A stretch of 64,000 nucleotides of DNA from Anthoceros angustus (lineage: Eukaryota > Streptophyta > Anthocerotopsida > Anthocerotales > Anthocerotaceae). The notes under the pieces are model-generated. The model was not told the origin of the DNA. It searched no databases and worked only from the letters and a program-made list of their open reading frames with translations. Location of the stretch: the NCBI GenBank assembly GCA_010909165.1, contig MU008170.1:1690772-1754771 (forward strand). The letters are read 5' to 3'. The first letter of the stretch is position 1. Each line of letters begins with the position of its first letter. Made by a program: the position numbers and the translations under genes. Of the stretch, positions 60,830 through 64,000 are shown one piece after another.

Positions 60830-61245
60830 ACCAAGACCGAGTTGGCTTGGCAAGATCTTGGACCGGTTGGCGGAGAAGCCTATCTTGGCCGGGCGAATTT
60901 TGATCACCCTTTCACTCGTACCGGAGAGAATTGAGGTGGAGCGGTGTTGTCACAACATGGTGCGAGATGGTGTTGAGCGAGTGATAGCTTATGCAAGCCG
61001 ATCTAACAACTCCCAAGTGAACTACTCCTCATATGAGGGAGAGTGTCTTCCGGGTAGGCGATTCGCATTTCGTGGTCTATCAGATGGAAGGCGTTTTCAC
61101 GGTCACAGATCACCAGCCACTTCATTGGTGATGACCAACATGAAGTTGAGTGGTAAGCTAGCTGTGGGCGCCGCATCCAGTACGATATGGAGATCGTGCA
61201 GGCGAGGCAAGGTACATCACAATGCGGATGGGCTAAGCAATCACT
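60830..61245 (+). pseudogene. RNase H remnant
   Basis: RVIAYASRSNNSQVNYSSYE near 60975, then a LMTNMKLSGKLA-type segment near 61130 and GKVHHNADGLS near 61205, the order found in Ty3/gypsy RNase H. Confidence 0.78.
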
Positions 61246-61429
61246 GAAAGTGACAAGGATGTCACGAGCTCGGCAGATGAGGGGCACGTAGATGGTGCAC
61301 CCGGCAGCTTCATGGCACTCATGGCGGGATAGATGATCATGAAGAAGGACATGTCGGCAGTCCGTGGATGTTTGGAGACATCCTCAAGCCATACGATTCT
61401 TGAAGGAAGGCCGCTGCAGAATGATGAAG

Positions 61430-62250
61430 CAGCTTGGCTAAACTCGGGCGTGGCCGATACTCATGGGAAGATGGTGAGTGCACACGCCAAGGAGAACTCG
61501 TAAGGAAAGTACCAAGTCCCGAGGAAAGAGTGGGCATAGTGACCAAGGTGCACGAAACCCTTGGCCACTTTGGTGTGAAGAGGACACACCACATGTTGAA
61601 GAGTACTTCTGGGGATGTGCGATGTCGAGAAGGTGGTGGCTAAGTGCTGCATGTGATGCGTCAAAGCTAGATTTAACACCGTGATGTGGTGTTGCACTCC
61701 CTACCAATCGGGCTATTCTTTAGATGGTCGGTTGACCTTATGCGAGCTTCCTCTCACAAAGCAAGGTAACCGACATTGCATGGTCATGATTGAGCATTTC
61801 TCTAAGTGGGTTGAAGTAGCGTTCTTCCACGGAACTCGCATTACACCCAGAGCTTTTGCAGTGTGCTCACCGATTTGGGAGTTGCGGAGGTGCTCACAGA
61901 CTGTGGTAACGAGTTTCGAATTCACCTTGCTGACGAGTCTCATTGATCACGGAGGACATCGAGGATCATCCACAGCCGATGGCTGGCGTAAAGGCTAGTG
62001 CAAACCTTCAAGGATGCACTAAGGAAATCTTGCATCTTGTGGAGCCCAAGTGTTGGGATGAATTGCTCCTTACATCGTGTTGGGGTGCAGGTGTGCAGCG
62101 CTCTTGGAAGTTTCACCATACTTTTGTTATTCGGACGTGCAGGTTGCCGAATGTGGTGAAGGACACTTACTCCATCCCTTGAAGCAAAGATGCAAATGTG
62201 TGTGCGAGTTCAAGCGAGGCAGTATTTCAAAGAATTCTTCCCATGGCTAT
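61430..62250 (+). pseudogene. Integrase remnant
   Basis: The zinc-binding H-x4-H part reads VHETLGHFGVKRTHHML near 61550; its Cys pair is near 61645-61665. The core follows, with LCELPLTKQGNRHCMVMIEH and FSKWVEVAFFHG near 61740-61835, and the second acidic site near 61900-61925. Several frameshifts. Confidence 0.78.
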
Positions 62251-62269
62251 GGACAATTTGGTCAGGCCT

Positions 62270-62710
62270 CGGGACCGGTGAGGTATGCTTATACGCGGGG
62301 GGGCTCGTGGAAGCCCAAAGCCCGCAAGTTTGCATCTGGAGATTACGTGTACTTGCAGCACAGGCCTGCAAGCACGTTAGATGTCAGCACAGGGAGGCTT
62401 ATCTTGAGAGTTGTCCAGGTTGGTGAGCAAGGTGTGGTTGAACTTGAAGGAAGAGATGGCAGAAGGTGCAAGGAACACATGAAGCATTTGGCTCCATGCC
62501 ATTTGCCTGATCTGGATACCTGACGTGCCTCGGACACAGGCGCCACCAGTTGCCTGTGAGTGTGGACACTGGCCCAGCGAAGAATTCATGTTGCTATGTG
62601 ACAGGTGTACCGTGGTTACCATCTGTTTTTGCCTCAAACCGGACGGTGTTCGGAAGGAGAATGGCTATGTGAGCAGCAATGTGCTAAGTGTGAACTGTGG
62701 CTCTTAGGAA
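62270..62710 (+). pseudogene. Post-integrase GPY/F-like segment and PHD finger
   Basis: SGDYVYLQHRPASTLDVSTG with GVVELEGRDGRRCKEHMKHL (62335-62500) resembles the segment after some Ty3/gypsy integrases. CECGHWPSEEFMLLCDRC (62553-62606) begins a PHD zinc finger and CFCLKPDG continues it. After a one-base frameshift, EGEWLCEQQCAKC (about 62655-62692) completes the Cys pattern. The usual His of the C4HC3 series is not clear. Confidence 0.66.
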
Positions 62711-63179
62711 GGTGATGGTTGTCTTAAATTCACACACGTTGGAAGCTAGCTTGAGTTGGCAAGAAGAAGGACACAAGATGCTTGGGGCCAAATTCACAAA
62801 ACGGGATCTTGCACATGCTAAGACGAGTGTTGTTGCGAAGCGATTACTCGCATGTGCAAGGAATTGTGAAGAGGAATTACAGGCGTCTGAGGGAGCAAGC
62901 ACAAGGGTCTAAATTCCTACCGAAACGAGAGACGAAATTGGGCGCACATAGGCTGAGGGAGCATCTCATTTTGGAAGAGGAACCTTTGCATGCCTGGTGA
63001 TCGGGCGCGTGAATTCCTCACACGTGTTTCTAAAGGTGGTTTGTTGTTTGGAGGCTGGATAGGCAGCGTCATGGTGGAGGCCGTTTCATGCGTGCATAGG
63101 AAGGCGTAACTTGACCACGCCTATCCAATTACGGAAGGTGAGCGCCGAGGAGGAGGTGCCACTTGGCAGTCAATCAAGC
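62711..63179. other. Retroelement 3' region
   Basis: Reading frames such as 62697-62912 are open but match nothing I recognise. Possibly the untranslated 3' part or LTR of the gypsy element. Confidence 0.35.
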
Positions 63180-63727
63180 CACTACAAGAATCGCGGTGTT
63201 TTACAAGCGCATTTACAACGTAATTTACAACCTCACGTTGTAAAACGGGCATTTACGTTTATGGCGGCGACAACTAGGTTGTAAAAATCTGACGTGGCGG
63301 GCAAGGTTGCCACGTCAGCAAGTTCTGACGTGGCCGCCCGTCACCTAACGGACGGGTAAGGTGTCCGGGTAGCCGTTTACAACGTCATTTACAACGTTCT
63401 CGTTTACAACCTAAATGACAAGCGCCATTTACAGCGTGGTTGCCTTGTAATCTAGGTTGTAAAATAGGTTGTTATTAGGAGGTTGTGGTCGGCGGCAACT
63501 AGGTTGTAAAGTGGGTCTATTTACAACGTATTTTACAATATCGTTACAACCTCATTTACAACCTTCAAACACCCTTACTTTACAACGTCATTTAGCGTCA
63601 TTTACAACGTCATTTACAGCGTCGTTTACAATGTCGTTTGCAGCGTGGTTTACGTGGTTTACAAGGTCGTTTACAACTTGATTTGCAACCTCATTTACAA
63701 CGTCATTTACAACGTCATTTACAAACC
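63180..63727. mobile_element. CACTA-like terminus with dense subterminal repeat array, truncated
   Basis: Starts CACTACAAGAATCGCGGTG, close to the plant CACTA (En/Spm) terminal repeat CACTACAAGAAA. From 63200 to 63725, about thirty copies of 'tttacaacgt', 'tttacaacct' and the inverse 'aggttgtaaa' occur in both orientations, as in CACTA subterminal regions. The opposite terminus is not seen; the array stops directly against retrotransposon coding sequence. Confidence 0.6.
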
Positions 63728-64000
63728 CGAGATGTCGTTTGGCACAGGAATCGGCGATTGCCTCCACCTTGGTGGCATGCGGCGAGATCGTGATCCAATG
63801 ACCCAAGTACAACACCTTTTCCAAATCGACACTTCCTGGATGGGCCTTCAACCCTAGCCGGATCTAGCAAAAGGCGCTCGAAGATGTAGATGCTCCTCAA
63901 AGGTATTCTTGAAGATGATGACATCATCAATGTAGCACTTGGCGAAATGCAAGTCCTTGAGCTCATTGTCCATGTACCTTTGGAGCTGCGTTGGCGATGT
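63728..64000 (-). mobile_element. Second Ty3/gypsy reverse transcriptase fragment (continues beyond window)
   Basis: Minus-strand text QLQRYMDNELKDLHFAKCYI, then DDVIIFKNTFEEHL, so the Y-I-D-D active site is kept. GLKAHPGSVDLEKVLYLGHW and SPHATKVEAIAD follow. It has an in-frame stop and one or more frameshifts. It is a different family from the element at 56.9 kb and is cut at 63728 by the CACTA-like array. Confidence 0.82.

Larger units (their letters stand above)
56901..62710 (+). mobile_element. Decayed Ty3/gypsy retrotransposon with methyltransferase-like and PHD segments
   Basis: Co-linear remnants on the plus strand in the order gag, zinc knuckle, protease, C5-methyltransferase-like segment, reverse transcriptase, RNase H, integrase, GPY/F-like segment, PHD finger. 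The order RT-RH-IN makes it Ty3/gypsy rather than copia. Frameshifts every few hundred bases make it inactive. LTRs were not identified. Confidence 0.8.

Overview
The window looks like nuclear DNA of a green plant or streptophyte alga. Its genes have GT-AG introns, and three encode plant-type proteins: chloroplast ribosomal protein S1, the plastid UDP-glucose pyrophosphorylase UGP3, and a plant-type TBC RabGAP. More than three quarters of the window is repeats, decayed retroelements and pseudogenes. The structure of one Ty3/gypsy element (a methyltransferase-like segment and a PHD finger) would suit a charophyte alga, but this is inference and I cannot name the species.

Layout. 1-5458 (+): a multi-exon gene related to ZGRF1-type SF1B helicases, with a damaged Walker A motif and a non-helicase C-terminus. 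5745-7696 (-): rps1. 8.4-11.4 kb: two opposed fragments of one LINE family. 11.9-13.6 kb: several unrelated tandem arrays. 13.6-14.3 kb (+): methionyl-tRNA synthetase 3' pseudogene. 14715-17578 (-): UGP3, two exons. 18435-20274 (-): intact seven-exon TBC RabGAP gene.

From about 18945 the sequence is a tandem segmental duplication: unit 1 about 18945-32252, unit 2 about 32253-45184, and a partial unit 3 about 45185-48205. Each unit begins inside exon 5 of the TBC gene, so units 2 and 3 carry truncated, mutated TBC copies. Units 1 and 2 also hold a LINE fragment, a decayed gene joining a class-3 lipase domain to a P-loop GTPase-like domain, and minisatellites. Unit 2 alone carries a 1.5-kb element with pogo-like ends and a GC-rich palindromic minisatellite inside.

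48.2-55.7 kb: GC-rich tandem copies of an unidentified, probably minus-strand retroelement. 56.9-62.7 kb (+): a decayed Ty3/gypsy element in the order gag, protease, C5-methyltransferase-like segment, reverse transcriptase, RNase H, integrase, PHD finger. 63.2-63.7 kb: a CACTA-like terminus with a dense subterminal array. From there to the window end (-): a second Ty3/gypsy reverse transcriptase fragment.

The intact genes do not form a pathway. Two are plastid housekeeping genes (translation and sulfolipid precursor supply), one acts in membrane traffic and one is a nucleic-acid-related protein of unknown role.
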